Positions 40,869 through 50,438 of a stretch of 64,000 bases of DNA are shown in pieces. How positions within the stretch are numbered: the stretch's first letter is position 1; each line of letters begins with the position of its first letter. This DNA is from Micromonospora chokoriensis (GTDB lineage Bacteria; Actinomycetota; Actinomycetes; Mycobacteriales; Micromonosporaceae). The position numbers and the translations under genes are program-made. The stretch spans positions 1 through 64,000 of the forward strand of contig NZ_JOAN01000015.1 of assembly GCF_000718555.1 (NCBI RefSeq), in the 5' to 3' direction. The notes beneath the pieces were generated by a model. It saw nothing but the letters and a program-made list of their open reading frames with translations. It was not told the DNA's origin and did no database searches.

Positions 40869-43613
40869 GTGACGCTGGCGCTCTACCGCAAGTACCGGCC
40901 GCGTACCTTCGCTGAGGTCATCGGTCAGGAGCACGTGACCGAACCGCTGTCGCAGGCGCTGCGCAGCGGACGGCTCAACCACGCCTACCTCTTCTCCGGC
41001 CCACGCGGCTGCGGCAAGACCACCAGCGCCCGGATCATGGCCCGCTCGCTCAACTGTGAGCAAGGCCCCACCCCCGAGCCGTGCGGCAAGTGTCAGTCCT
41101 GCCGCTCACTGGCCACCGACGGTGCCGGTTCGATCGACGTGATCGAGATCGACGCGGCCAGCCACGGCGGTGTCGACGACGCCCGCGAACTGCGCGAGCG
41201 TGCCTTCTTCGCGCCGGCCAACAGCCGCTTCAAGATCTACATCATCGACGAGGCGCACATGGTCTCGACCCAGGGCTTCAACGCCCTGCTCAAGCTGGTC
41301 GAGGAGCCTCCGGAGTACGTCAAGTTCATCTTCGCCACCACCGAGCCGGAGAAGGTCCTCGGCACGATCCGGTCGCGGACCCACCACTACCCGTTCCGGC
41401 TGTTTCCGCCGAAGGTGGTCCGCCCCTATCTGGAGCAGCTCTGCCAGGCGGAGGGAGTCACCGTCGAGCCGGCGGCCTTTCCGCTGGTGGTGCGTGCCGG
41501 TGGCGGCAGCATGCGGGACAGTCTCTCCGTGCTCGACCAGCTCATCGCTGGCGCCGGCGCGGAGGGGGTCAGCTACGCCCGGGCCGCCTCGCTGCTCGGG
41601 GTCACCGACTCGGCGCTGATCGACGAGATGTGCGACGCGCTGGCCGCCGGTGACGGCGCCGCCGCGTACGCCACCGTCGACCGGGTGGCCGAGGCCGGGC
41701 ACGACATGCGCCGGTTCGCGTCGGATCTGCTGGAGCGGCTGCGCGACCTGATCGTGCTTCAGCAGGTGCCGGCCGCCGCCGCGAAGGGCCTGATCGACGG
41801 CCCGGCCGACCAGATGGAACGGATGGCCGCCCAGGCCTCGCAACTTGGCCCCGGCACGCTCTCCCGCTGCGCCGACATCGTGCACGACGGCCTGGTCGAG
41901 ATGCGCGGCACCACAGCGCCTCGCCTGCTGCTGGAACTGATCTGCGCCCGGATGCTGCTGCCCGGCGCGGACGACACCACCGGCGGCCTGCTCCAGCGCC
42001 TCGAACGGATGGAACGTCGGCTCACCCTGGGTGGCACCGACGCGCCGTCGGCCGCCGCCGGCTCCGCGCCAGCCAACCACCCAGGGGTACGCCCACAGCA
42101 CGCCACCCCGGTCCCGGCTGCCGCCACCCCGGCACCGGTGAACGCCCCGACCTCCGCCCCGCCGTGGGCGGTCGACCCGGCAGCGTCCCCGACCCAGAAC
42201 GCTGCGGCCTCGGGCGCTCCGGTCGCGCACGCCCCGACCTCCGGCGCACCGGCCTCGTACGTGTCGGCCGCCGATTCGCCGATCCCGACGTCCCCCGGTG
42301 CGTCGACCGGGTCGGCACCTGTCGAACCCGTCTCGCCCGCCGGCTCGACAGCACCACGTCGCGTGGTGCCCCCGTCGGCGGTGCTCCCCGACCCGGCCAC
42401 CCCAGCGCCGCCCCGACCGGGTGCGCCGGCTGCCGCGCTGGACGCGGTCGCGGTCCGCCGCGTCTGGCCCGACGTGGTCGGCAAGGTCAACCGGACCAAC
42501 AAGCGGATCGCCGCCCTGATGCGTGACGCGGTCGTCCGCGAACTCGACGGCGACATGCTGGTGCTGACGGTGAAGTCCACCGTGCTGGCCAAGATGATGG
42601 CCGATCACGCGGCTGTGCTCACCGATGCGCTCTACGAGGAGTTGGGCGGGCGCTGGCAGATCCGGTGTGAGGTGGCCGGCGAGCGCGGCGGCGTGTCGCT
42701 GTCCAGCCCACCGCGCTCGCAACCCGCCGCACCGGCCCGACCAGCCACGCCGCCGGAGCCGCCTGCTGCGGCTGGCCCGTCGAGCGGGCCGCCTGTTGCG
42801 CCGATCGTGCCTGCTGCCGCTGGTCCGACGAGCGTGTCGCCTGGCTCAGCCAACTCGCACGCTGCGGCTGGCCGGTCGTCGCCTGGCGCACCCAACGGGC
42901 CTGCTGCGGCTGGCCCGTCGAGCGTGCCGTCCGCCGCGCCGAACGCGTCTGCCGCTGTCGGCCCGGCGAGCGCGCCGTCTGCCCCGGCGTCGGACGACGA
43001 GGACTGGCCGGAGGCGGCTCGCCCCGGCGGCGGTGCTCCCGCAACCGAGGCGACGGATGACGAGGACTGGCCGGAGGCTGCCCGACCTGGTGGCGCGGCG
43101 GCCGGAAACGAGTCGAGCTTCAACTCCGCACCGGCACCGACCGGCGCGAACGGCGGCGGTACCAATGGCAGCGCCGCGAACGGCGGCGGACCCGGCGGTT
43201 CGGACGGCCCTGGGGCAGCGGCCGGTGGCGGTAAGCCGGGCGGGCGTGGTAACTCGACACCGGCGGCCCGGCAGCCGGCGGCAGCCGGTGGTGCGCCGGT
43301 GAGCAGCGCCATCGCCGCGGCTCGCGCGGCGGCGGCGGGGCGTGGTGCGCGTACCGGAGCGGCAGCCCGACCTGTCGCGGACGCCGAGTGGGCCGGCGAG
43401 CCGCCCTACGACCCGGACTTCGATGGCCCGGCGCGGGCCGGTCGGCCGGGCGGCGCGGCGGCCCCGAACTACGAGGGATTCGACCCGGGCGACGAGCCGC
43501 TGGACGAGATCATCGACGAGAAGACCGCGCGGGAATCCAGCGAGGAGCAGGCAGTACGGCTACTCCGGGAAACCTTCGGCGCGGAAAAGATCAACGAGGT
43601 CGACGCCCGCTAG
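40869..43613 (+). CDS. dnaX: DNA polymerase III subunit gamma/tau
   Basis: About 914 residues. The clamp-loader ATPase: Walker A GPRGCGKTTSAR near residue 45, a zinc site (CEQGPTPEPCGKCQSC), Walker B IIDEAHMVS, sensor 1 FIFATTEPEKV, and the SRC-like RSRTHHYPF. Domain III to about residue 370. The rest is a long Pro/Ala-rich linker with, near 535-630, a conserved C-terminal block (VRRVWPDVVGKVNRTNKRIA) and then another disordered tail with degenerate AAAGPSS-like repeats and two DDEDWPEAARPGG copies. GAGGAGGCGGGACGA precedes GTG 40869. I saw no A-run slippery site, so one product (tau-like) is expected. Confidence 0.95.
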   Translation: MTLALYRKYRPRTFAEVIGQEHVTEPLSQALRSGRLNHAYLFSGPRGCGKTTSARIMARSLNCEQGPTPEPCGKCQSCRSLATDGAGSIDVIEIDAASHGGVDDARELRERAFFAPANSRFKIYIIDEAHMVSTQGFNALLKLVEEPPEYVKFIFATTEPEKVLGTIRSRTHHYPFRLFPPKVVRPYLEQLCQAEGVTVEPAAFPLVVRAGGGSMRDSLSVLDQLIAGAGAEGVSYARAASLLGVTDSALIDEMCDALAAGDGAAAYATVDRVAEAGHDMRRFASDLLERLRDLIVLQQVPAAAAKGLIDGPADQMERMAAQASQLGPGTLSRCADIVHDGLVEMRGTTAPRLLLELICARMLLPGADDTTGGLLQRLERMERRLTLGGTDAPSAAAGSAPANHPGVRPQHATPVPAAATPAPVNAPTSAPPWAVDPAASPTQNAAASGAPVAHAPTSGAPASYVSAADSPIPTSPGASTGSAPVEPVSPAGSTAPRRVVPPSAVLPDPATPAPPRPGAPAAALDAVAVRRVWPDVVGKVNRTNKRIAALMRDAVVRELDGDMLVLTVKSTVLAKMMADHAAVLTDALYEELGGRWQIRCEVAGERGGVSLSSPPRSQPAAPARPATPPEPPAAAGPSSGPPVAPIVPAAAGPTSVSPGSANSHAAAGRSSPGAPNGPAAAGPSSVPSAAPNASAAVGPASAPSAPASDDEDWPEAARPGGGAPATEATDDEDWPEAARPGGAAAGNESSFNSAPAPTGANGGGTNGSAANGGGPGGSDGPGAAAGGGKPGGRGNSTPAARQPAAAGGAPVSSAIAAARAAAAGRGARTGAAARPVADAEWAGEPPYDPDFDGPARAGRPGGAAAPNYEGFDPGDEPLDEIIDEKTARESSEEQAVRLLRETFGAEKINEVDAR

Positions 43614-44269
43614 CCCCGCACACGGGCGAGGGCGGGCGTTTCGGCCAGCAGGACGGCTAGGCAGCAGGCCCAGAGGGGGAAGGGCAGGACGGCTATCCGT
43701 TCCATGCCGCCTACTCCGATTCCCAGGCCCTGCTGGGCGAAGAACAGCACCGTCCCGACCAGCGCGATGAGCCCGGCGGTAAGCGTGAGTCGGCGCCAGC
43801 GGCCGAGCGTCGTGGCGCGCGGCGCGAAACCGGCGAGGAGCAGGCCGACGTTGCCCACCCCCATGATCAGGAATGCGCCTAGGACGTGCAGGTTCTCGTC
43901 GATGTCGGCCGGGTAGAGGGCGGCCAGGGCGTACCCGCCGGTGGCCAGCAGCAGGAGTGTCTGGGCCGAGCGCACCAATGCGCCGCGACCGAGGATTCGC
44001 CAGGTCAGCAGGATTCCGGCGGCGAGTAGCACGGCGGTGGTCAGCATCGCGGCGTTCATCAGTGGGTGCCACGGCGAGCAGACGTAGCGGGGGCGGGTGG
44101 TGTCCCAGATGCCGCAGTGCGCGTTGCCGAGGTCGCTGATGTTGTGGGTGGCCCAGCTGTAGGTCGGCTCGCGCCACCGCAGCCCGGTGATCAGGCTGGC
44201 GACGAGGAAGACGGGTGTGGCCGCGACCCAGCACAGCGTGCCGACCCGGCCGGTGCGGGTGAGGTTCAT
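43610..44269 (-). CDS. DUF998 membrane protein
   Basis: 219 residues with six hydrophobic helices. The first loop holds WATHNISDLGNAHCG and YVCSPWHPLMNAAM, the DUF998 signature (SDLG plus a short Cys-containing loop). Function unknown; some relatives are annotated as hypothetical integral membrane proteins only. ATG 44269 is chosen because the frame beyond it, up to 44701, is antisense to ybaB. It converges on dnaX with a 4-bp overlap. Confidence 0.82.
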   Translation of the reverse strand: MNLTRTGRVGTLCWVAATPVFLVASLITGLRWREPTYSWATHNISDLGNAHCGIWDTTRPRYVCSPWHPLMNAAMLTTAVLLAAGILLTWRILGRGALVRSAQTLLLLATGGYALAALYPADIDENLHVLGAFLIMGVGNVGLLLAGFAPRATTLGRWRRLTLTAGLIALVGTVLFFAQQGLGIGVGGMERIAVLPFPLWACCLAVLLAETPALARVRG

Positions 44270-44458
44270 GCCACGAGCAGACCAGTGCGACGGTGCCCGG
44301 CGCACTACCAGCAGATGGCCGATTCGGGGTAGTGGTAGCCGTACCCGTCGCGGGGTGGAAGGCCCCGGCGTGGGCGGACGCACCGGGCGGGGCAGGGTCG
44401 GTCCCAGCGGATAGGCTGAGCGGCGGTCGAGCAGACGAGTGCGAGAAGGAGCCATCCC

Positions 44459-44791
44459 GTGCGCCCAGGTGGACAGCCGAACATGCAGCAGATGCTGAAG
44501 CAGGCGCAGAAGATGCAGCAGCAGATCGCTGCCGCCCAGGCCGAGCTGGCCGAGGCCGAGCTGACCGGCACCGCCGGTGGCGGGCTGGTCACCGCGACCG
44601 TCTCCGGCTCTGGTGAGCTCAAGGCCATCAAGATCGACCCGAAGGCCGTCGACGCGGACGACGTGGAGACGCTTGAGGATCTGGTCGTCGCGGCTGTGCA
44701 CAACGCCGCCGAGGCGGCCCGGGAGTTGACCGAGCGCAAGATGGGCCCGGTCGCCGGCGGCATGGGCGGCCTCGGCCTGCCCGGTTTCTGA
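44459..44791 (+). CDS. ybaB: YbaB/EbfC nucleoid-associated protein
   Basis: 110 residues. Pattern [19 protein letters not shown] (long N-terminal helix), [21 protein letters not shown] (central sheet), then [16 protein letters not shown] and a Gly-rich tail. YbaB dimers bind DNA without strong sequence preference. AGAAGGAG lies 4-5 bases before the GTG. It sits in the conserved dnaX-ybaB-recR order and is followed by recR 8 bp later. Confidence 0.93.
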   Translation: MRPGGQPNMQQMLKQAQKMQQQIAAAQAELAEAELTGTAGGGLVTATVSGSGELKAIKIDPKAVDADDVETLEDLVVAAVHNAAEAARELTERKMGPVAGGMGGLGLPGF

Positions 44792-44799
44792 GCCGGCAG

Positions 44800-45393
44800 A
44801 TGTACGAAGGTGCCATCCAGGATCTGATCGACGAGCTGGGTCGGCTGCCGGGCGTGGGTCCGAAGAGCGCTCAGCGGATCGCGTTCCACGTCCTCTCGGC
44901 GGATCCGGCCGACGTCAACCGGCTGGCCGGCGCGCTGCGCAAGGTCAAGGAGCTGGTGCGGTTCTGCACGACCTGCTACAACGTGGCCGAGTCCGAGCAG
45001 TGCCGGATCTGCCGCGACCCGCGCCGCACCGACGAGGTGCTGTGCGTGGTGGAGGAGCCCAAGGACGTGGTGGCCGTCGAGCGGACGGGTGAGTTCCGCG
45101 GTCGCTATCACGTGCTGGGCGGCGCGATCAATCCGCTGGAAGGCATCGGTCCGGACAATCTGCGCATCCGGGAGTTGCTGATCCGGCTCGGTGGTGGCGC
45201 GGTGCGGGAGCTGATCCTGGCGACGGACCCGAACACCGAGGGCGAGGCGACCGCCACCTACCTGGCGTTGATGGTGAAGCCGATGGGCATCGCGGTGACC
45301 CGGCTGGCCAGTGGGCTGCCGGTCGGTGGCGATCTGGAGTACGCCGACGAGATCACCCTCGGTCGGGCCTTCGAGGGTCGCCGCGCGCTCTGA
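44800..45393 (+). CDS. recR: recombination protein RecR
   Basis: 197 residues, the normal length. N-terminal HhH ([20 protein letters not shown]), a C4 zinc finger ([16 protein letters not shown]), a Toprim domain ([19 protein letters not shown] through [18 protein letters not shown]) and a C-terminal Walker B-like [20 protein letters not shown]. It acts with RecO and RecF to load RecA at gaps. The gene follows ybaB in the same transcript. Confidence 0.97.
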   Translation: MYEGAIQDLIDELGRLPGVGPKSAQRIAFHVLSADPADVNRLAGALRKVKELVRFCTTCYNVAESEQCRICRDPRRTDEVLCVVEEPKDVVAVERTGEFRGRYHVLGGAINPLEGIGPDNLRIRELLIRLGGGAVRELILATDPNTEGEATATYLALMVKPMGIAVTRLASGLPVGGDLEYADEITLGRAFEGRRAL

Positions 45394-45410
45394 TCCCCTG
45401 TGTACGGCTG

Positions 45411-45440
45411 GTGGCCGGTGCCCGTATGGGTGCCGGCCAC
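45411..45440 (+). terminator. terminator after recR
   Basis: A 13-bp stem (45411-45423 with 45428-45440) that includes two G-T pairs, loop GTAT, about 20 bases past the recR stop. Confidence 0.65.
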
Positions 45441-45705
45441 TGCTGCGTCACTGCCCGGAAATGATCTGACACCTGCGCCCTCATCGGGGCTGTTCGACGT
45501 AACAGTTTGGCATCGCGGGTGCGGAATGCTCGGTTTTTGCCGCTGTTTACCTACGAATCGAATGTCAAGCGGCGATTGAGGCACGATCCGATACCAACCG
45601 TCCACTCAACGGTTTCCGGGTGGACGCATCGGGAGCTATGGTCACCGCCATCGGTGACCCCTGTCACCACGTTGTCCGTACCCCCAAGGACGAGGTGAAG
45701 CACAC
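45441..45705 (+). promoter_or_regulatory. leader region of the peptide-importer operon
   Basis: This stretch, AT-rich for the genome in its middle part, has GTCCAC with GTGGAC (45600-45605 and 45620-45625) and a perfect hairpin GGTCACCG-CCAT-CGGTGACC (45640-45659) about 45 bases before the start of the solute-binding protein. They may be operator or leader structures. No riboswitch class was recognised. Confidence 0.4.
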
Positions 45706-47367
45706 ATGCGTGCACCCAGGCCGAAGGTCGCGATCGCGGCCGTCGCGGTCGCGGCCCTCGCGGTAGCAGGCTGCGCCGAGAGCAACCGCGACGACAAATC
45801 CGGTGGTAGCAAGAAGGACACCCTCGTCTTCGGCGTAGCCGGAGACCCGAAGGTGCTCGATCCGAGCTTCGCCAGCGACGGTGAGTCGCTGCGTGTGGCG
45901 CGTCAGGTCTTCGAGACCCTGGTTCGGCCGGAGGAGGGTGGCACGAAGGTCACCCCCGGCCTGGCCGAGTCCTGGACCCCGGACGCCGCCGGCACCACGT
46001 GGACCTTCAAGCTCCGCTCGGGCGTGAAGTTCCACGACGGCACCGACTTCAACGCCGAGGCCGTCTGCGTCAACTTCAACCGCTGGTACAACTCCAAGGG
46101 CCTCATGCAGAGCCCGGACGTGACCGCGTACTGGCAGGACGTCATGGGCGGCTTCGCGAAGAACGAGAACCCGGAGCTGCCGCCGAGCCTCTTCAAGTCG
46201 TGCGCCGCCAAGGACGCGACCACTGTGGACCTGTCCTTCACGCGGGTCTCCAGCAAGATTCCGGCCGCGCTGATGCTCCCCTCGTTCTCCATCCACAGCC
46301 CGAAGGCGCTGCAGGAGTTCGACGCCAGCAACGTCGCGGGCACCGCCGAGGACATCAAGTACCCGGCGTACGCGACGGCGCACCCGACCGGCACCGGCCC
46401 GTTCAAGTTCAAGGCCTGGGACGTCGCGAACAAGACGCTGACCCTGGAGCGCAACGAGGACTACTCGGGTGCCAAGGCCAAGCTGAAGACCCTTATCTTC
46501 AAGACGATCTCGGACGAGAACGCCCGCAAGCAGGCGCTGCGCTCCGGTGACATCCAGGGCTACGACCTGGTCGGCCCCGCCGACGTCGACCCGCTGAAGA
46601 GCGAGGGCTTCAACGTCCTCACCCGCCCGGCGTTCAACGTGCTCTACCTGGCGATCAACCAGAAGGGCAACCCGAAGCTCGCCGACATCCGTGTCCGGCA
46701 GGCCATCGCGTACGCCCTCAACCGTCAGCAGCTGGTCACCTCCAAGCTGCCGCCGGGCGCCAAGGTCGCCGACAACTTCATGCCGGACACCGTCGAGGGT
46801 TGGAACGGTGACGTCACGAAGTACGCCTACGACCCGGCCAAGGCGAAGGCGCTGCTGGCCGAGGCTGGCGCGTCGAACCTGACGCTGAAGTTCCACTACC
46901 CGACCGAGGTCACCCGGCCGTACATGCCGAACCCGAAGGACATCTTCGAGTTGCTCTCGGCGGACCTGAAGGCCGTTGGCATCACCATCGAGGCGATCCC
47001 GCTGAAGTGGAGCCCGGACTACCTCAACGCCACCACGTCGGGCAACAAGCACGACATCCACTTCCTGGGCTGGACCGGCGACTACGGCGACGCCTACAAC
47101 TTCATCGGTACCTTCTTCGACCGGCCGAAGCCCGAGTGGGGCTTCAGCAACCAGGCCCTGTTCGACCAGTTCAAGGACGCGGACACCACCGCGGACATCG
47201 CGGCCCGGACCGAGAAGTACAAGGCCCTGAACAAGTCCGTGATGGACTTCCTGCCGGGTGTGCCGATCTCGCACTCGCCGCCGGCGATCGTGTTCGGCAA
47301 GGACGTGACCGGCGTCAAGGCCAGCCCGCTCACCGACGAGCGGTACGCCACCGCCGAGTTCAAGTAA
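45706..47367 (+). CDS. dppA: ABC transporter substrate-binding lipoprotein (SBP family 5)
   Basis: 553 residues. Signal peptide ending in the lipobox LAVAGC near residue 24, so lipid-anchored. The SBP_bac_5 signatures are present: LVFGVAGDPKVLDPSF, GLAESWTPDAAGTTWTFKLR, GVKFHDGTDFNAEAV, RVRQAIAYALNR. Dipeptide/oligopeptide or sugar-nickel binding members share this fold; the ligand is not predictable. An AAGGACGAGG precedes the ATG. Operon head; a strong hairpin separates it from the permease gene. Confidence 0.92.
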   Translation: MRAPRPKVAIAAVAVAALAVAGCAESNRDDKSGGSKKDTLVFGVAGDPKVLDPSFASDGESLRVARQVFETLVRPEEGGTKVTPGLAESWTPDAAGTTWTFKLRSGVKFHDGTDFNAEAVCVNFNRWYNSKGLMQSPDVTAYWQDVMGGFAKNENPELPPSLFKSCAAKDATTVDLSFTRVSSKIPAALMLPSFSIHSPKALQEFDASNVAGTAEDIKYPAYATAHPTGTGPFKFKAWDVANKTLTLERNEDYSGAKAKLKTLIFKTISDENARKQALRSGDIQGYDLVGPADVDPLKSEGFNVLTRPAFNVLYLAINQKGNPKLADIRVRQAIAYALNRQQLVTSKLPPGAKVADNFMPDTVEGWNGDVTKYAYDPAKAKALLAEAGASNLTLKFHYPTEVTRPYMPNPKDIFELLSADLKAVGITIEAIPLKWSPDYLNATTSGNKHDIHFLGWTGDYGDAYNFIGTFFDRPKPEWGFSNQALFDQFKDADTTADIAARTEKYKALNKSVMDFLPGVPISHSPPAIVFGKDVTGVKASPLTDERYATAEFK

Positions 47368-47392
47368 GTCCTGATCTGACGCAGCAAGGAAC

Positions 47393-47425
47393 GCGGGCGG
47401 GCGCTGTCGCACAGCGCCCGCCCGC
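47393..47425 (+). repeat. 15-bp perfect hairpin between dppA and dppB
   Basis: GCGGGCGGGCGCTGT (47393-47407) pairs perfectly with 47411-47425; loop CGC. It lies 25 bases past the binding-protein stop and 27 before the permease start. It could partially terminate or stabilise the upstream mRNA, raising binding-protein levels relative to the permeases. Confidence 0.75.
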
Positions 47426-47452
47426 AACCCTCCGCACCCCTTCGAGGCCGCC

Positions 47453-48457
47453 GTGTTCCGGTTTATCGTCAGGCGCCTGCTTCAGCTGATACCTACGCTG
47501 TTCGGGCTCTCCCTCCTGCTCTTCATCTGGCTCCGCCGGCTCCCCGGCGGTCCCGAGACCGCCATCCTCGGCGAGCGCGGCACACCCGAGATGCGGGCCG
47601 TGATCCGCCGCAACATGGGGCTCGACGAGCCCATCCTGGTGCAGTACGGCCGTTTCGTGCGCCGGCTGATCCGGCTCGACCTGGGCACCTCGACCTCCAC
47701 CAAGCGGGCGGTCACCACGGAGTTCATCGAGCGCTTCCCCGGCACCGTCGAGCTGACCATCACCGCGATGGTGATCGCGATCGGCGTCGGCATCCCGCTG
47801 GGCTACCTGGCCGCCCGCCGTCGCGGCCGTTTCCTGGACCACGCGTCCGTGGGCGGCTCGCTGATCGGCATCTGCATCCCGGTCTTCTTCCTGGGCTACC
47901 TGCTCAAAGCGATCTTCTCGGAGAACCTGCACTGGTTCCCGTCCAGCGGCCGGCAGGATCCGACACTCGGGGCGACCCGGGTCACCAACTTCTTCGTCCT
48001 GGACGGGTTGATGACCCGTGAGTGGGACGCCGCAGCCGACGCCCTCTGGCATCTGGTGTTGCCCAGCATCGCGCTGGCCAGCATCCCACTGGCGATCATC
48101 GTCCGGATCACCCGGGCGAGCGTGCTGGAGGTGCTGAACGAGGACTTCGTCCGGACCGCCGAGGCGAAGGGCCTGACCGAGCAGACGGTTCGTCGCCGGC
48201 ACGTCCTGCGTAACGCCATGCTGCCGGTGGCCACCTCGATCGGTCTGCTCGCGGGCGGGCTGCTCTCCGGCGCGGTGCTGACCGAGACCGTCTTCGCCTT
48301 CAGCGGCATCGGAGCGTTCGTCGCCGAGGCCATCGGCCAGCGCGACTATCCGGTGCTGATGGGCTTCATTCTGATCATCGCGGTGGTGTACGTGCTGGTG
48401 AACCTCCTGGTCGATCTCTCCTACAGCTTCATCGACCCGAGGGTGAGGGTGCGATGA
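47453..48457 (+). CDS. dppB: ABC transporter permease (DppB type)
   Basis: 334 residues, six helices. N-terminus MFRFIVRRLLQLIPTLFGLS, the conserved MGLDEPILVQYGRFV motif, and the EAA loop VRTAEAKGLTEQTVRRRHVLRNAMLP that contacts the ATPases. Starts with GTG. Overlaps the next permease gene by 4 bp. Confidence 0.93.
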   Translation: MFRFIVRRLLQLIPTLFGLSLLLFIWLRRLPGGPETAILGERGTPEMRAVIRRNMGLDEPILVQYGRFVRRLIRLDLGTSTSTKRAVTTEFIERFPGTVELTITAMVIAIGVGIPLGYLAARRRGRFLDHASVGGSLIGICIPVFFLGYLLKAIFSENLHWFPSSGRQDPTLGATRVTNFFVLDGLMTREWDAAADALWHLVLPSIALASIPLAIIVRITRASVLEVLNEDFVRTAEAKGLTEQTVRRRHVLRNAMLPVATSIGLLAGGLLSGAVLTETVFAFSGIGAFVAEAIGQRDYPVLMGFILIIAVVYVLVNLLVDLSYSFIDPRVRVR

Positions 48458-49416
48458 CGCTCAGCCCAGGCAAGAAGCGCGAAAAGATCGACCGGCTCTC
48501 CGAGTTGGCCGCCCGTGACGACGAGCGGGGCGTGAGCCTCTGGCAGGAGGCGTTCCGCCCGCTGCGCGGTAACCCGGCCGCTATCGTCGGCGCGATCATC
48601 CTGGCGATCTTCGTGCTGGTCGCGGTGGTCGGGCCGTTCCTCGTGCCGTACGCGCCGACGGACACGATCGGCATCCGGGAGGGGTTGATCAAGCCGGGTG
48701 TCATCCCCGGTCCGACCGGCGAGCACTGGTTCGGGTACGACCACCAGGGCCGTGACGAGTTCAGCCGGATGATCGTGGGTGCCCGCCAGACCCTGCTGGT
48801 CGGCGTGGTCTCCACCCTGATCGGTCTGGCGGTCGGCGCGCTTATCGGTGGCATTTCCGGTGCCGCGGCCGGTCTCGGTGGCCGCTGGGGGCGGTGGATC
48901 GACACCACCCTGATGCGCTTCATCGACATGCTGCTGGCGATGCCGAGCCTGCTGCTGGCGGTGAGCATCGCGGCCCTGCTCGGGGCCAGCCTGACCACTG
49001 TGATGATCGCGGTCGGCGTGGTCTCGGTGCCGGTGTTCGCCCGGCTGCTGCGCGGCTCGATGATCTCCCAGGCCAACAGCGACTACGTGCTGGCGGCGAC
49101 CTCGCTCGGCGTCAAGAAGTCGAAGATCGCGCTGACCCACGTGGTGCCGAACTCGCTCGCCCCGGTGATCGTGCAGGCCACGCTGACCCTGGCCACCGCG
49201 ATCATCGAGGCTGCGGCGCTCTCCTTCCTCGGCCTCGGTAACCCGGACACGGCCGTGCCGGAGTGGGGGGTCATGCTCGCCGACGCGCAGCAGTACCTCG
49301 GCATCCGGCCGTCGCTGGCGATCTACCCAGCGGTCGCGATCATCATCACCGCGCTCGGCTTCACCCTGCTCGGTGAGGCGATGCGTGAGGCCCTCGACCC
49401 GAAGCTGCGGAAGTAG
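48454..49416 (+). CDS. dppC: ABC transporter permease (DppC type)
   Basis: 320 residues. N-terminal cytoplasmic part (WQEAFRPLRGNPAAIVGAI), then the OppC-type external HWFGYDHQGRDEFSRMIVGAR and an EAA loop DYVLAATSLGVKKSKIALTH. Ends EAMREALDPKLRK, typical of DppC. Starts inside dppB and is followed after 8 bp by the first ATPase gene. Confidence 0.93.
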   Translation: MTLSPGKKREKIDRLSELAARDDERGVSLWQEAFRPLRGNPAAIVGAIILAIFVLVAVVGPFLVPYAPTDTIGIREGLIKPGVIPGPTGEHWFGYDHQGRDEFSRMIVGARQTLLVGVVSTLIGLAVGALIGGISGAAAGLGGRWGRWIDTTLMRFIDMLLAMPSLLLAVSIAALLGASLTTVMIAVGVVSVPVFARLLRGSMISQANSDYVLAATSLGVKKSKIALTHVVPNSLAPVIVQATLTLATAIIEAAALSFLGLGNPDTAVPEWGVMLADAQQYLGIRPSLAIYPAVAIIITALGFTLLGEAMREALDPKLRK

Positions 49417-49424
49417 GCCCCTAA

Positions 49425-50438
49425 ATGGCACTGCTCGAAGTTGAAGATCTCTCCGTCACGTTCGCCCGCCGCGGTCAGCGGGCCGTGCACGCGGTCGACG
49501 GGGTGTCCTTCTCGGTCGACGCCGGCGAGGTCGTCGGCCTGGTCGGCGAGTCCGGTTGCGGCAAGAGCGTCACCTCGCTCGCGATCATGGGTCTGTTGCC
49601 GAAGCAGCCCGGCCTGCGGGTCGGCGGTAAGGCCGTCTTCGACGGCACCGACCTGCTTCAGCTCGACGACCGGTCGCGGCGGGACATCCGTGGCCGAGAC
49701 ATCGCGATGATCTTCCAGGACCCGCTCTCCTCGCTGAACCCGGTGATCCCGATCGGGTTGCAGGTGACCGAGGTGCTCACCCGGCACCGCGGCATGAAGG
49801 GCGAGACCGCGGCGAAGGAGGCGGCGGCGCTGCTGGACCGGGTCGGCATCCCCGACCCGAAGCGGCGGCTGAAGGAATACCCGCACCAGCTCTCCGGTGG
49901 TATGCGCCAGCGTGCGCTCATCGCGATGGCGGTGGCCTGCCAGCCTCGGCTGCTGATCGCCGACGAGCCGACCACCGCGCTGGACGTCACCATCCAGGCC
50001 CAGATCCTGGAGCTGCTCAAGGAGCTGGTCCGGGACTCCGGCACCGCCCTGTTGATGATCACGCACGATCTGGGTGTGGTGGCCGGCATGTGCGACACCG
50101 TGAACGTGCTCTACGGCGGCCGGGTGGTGGAGACGGCCCGCCGTCGTCCGCTGTTCCGTCAGCCGCGGCACCCGTACACCGTGGGTCTGCTCGGGTCGGT
50201 GCCGCGTCTGGACGCTGGGCGGGGCGAGAAGCTCAACCCGATTCCCGGTTCGGTCCGTGACCTGCTGCCCTGGCCGGAAGGGTGCGCCTTCGCCCCGCGT
50301 TGCGCCCGGCGGACCGACGAGTGTGTGGGTGAGCCGCCGGAGCTGGTGCACGCGCACGACGGACGTAGCTACCGGTGCGTCAACCCGGAGCCGGTGCCCG
50401 GCCTGGTGCCCGCCCCGCGCGAGGAGGAATCAGCGTGA
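49425..50438 (+). CDS. dppD: ABC transporter ATP-binding protein (DppD type)
   Basis: 337 residues. Walker [14 protein letters not shown] near residue 43 (the oligopeptide-type S-C-G-K-S), Q-loop MIFQDPLSSLNPV, signature LSGGMRQRALIAMAV, Walker B LLIADEPTTALDVT. The C-terminal oligo_HPY domain has GCAFAPRCARRTDEC, an iron-sulfur-like cysteine set found in Dpp/Opp ATPases. The next gene follows after a 76-bp repeat-like spacer. Confidence 0.94.
   Translation: MALLEVEDLSVTFARRGQRAVHAVDGVSFSVDAGEVVGLVGESGCGKSVTSLAIMGLLPKQPGLRVGGKAVFDGTDLLQLDDRSRRDIRGRDIAMIFQDPLSSLNPVIPIGLQVTEVLTRHRGMKGETAAKEAAALLDRVGIPDPKRRLKEYPHQLSGGMRQRALIAMAVACQPRLLIADEPTTALDVTIQAQILELLKELVRDSGTALLMITHDLGVVAGMCDTVNVLYGGRVVETARRRPLFRQPRHPYTVGLLGSVPRLDAGRGEKLNPIPGSVRDLLPWPEGCAFAPRCARRTDECVGEPPELVHAHDGRSYRCVNPEPVPGLVPAPREEESA

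Noticed and set aside
41106..42722. Open frame of 538 codons antisense to dnaX
   Set aside because: Shadow frame rich in Arg, Gly and His. dnaX on the other strand has all its expected motifs.
40869..43613. Programmed frameshift in dnaX giving a short gamma product
   Set aside because: No A-run slippery heptamer or following pseudoknot was found at the end of domain III.
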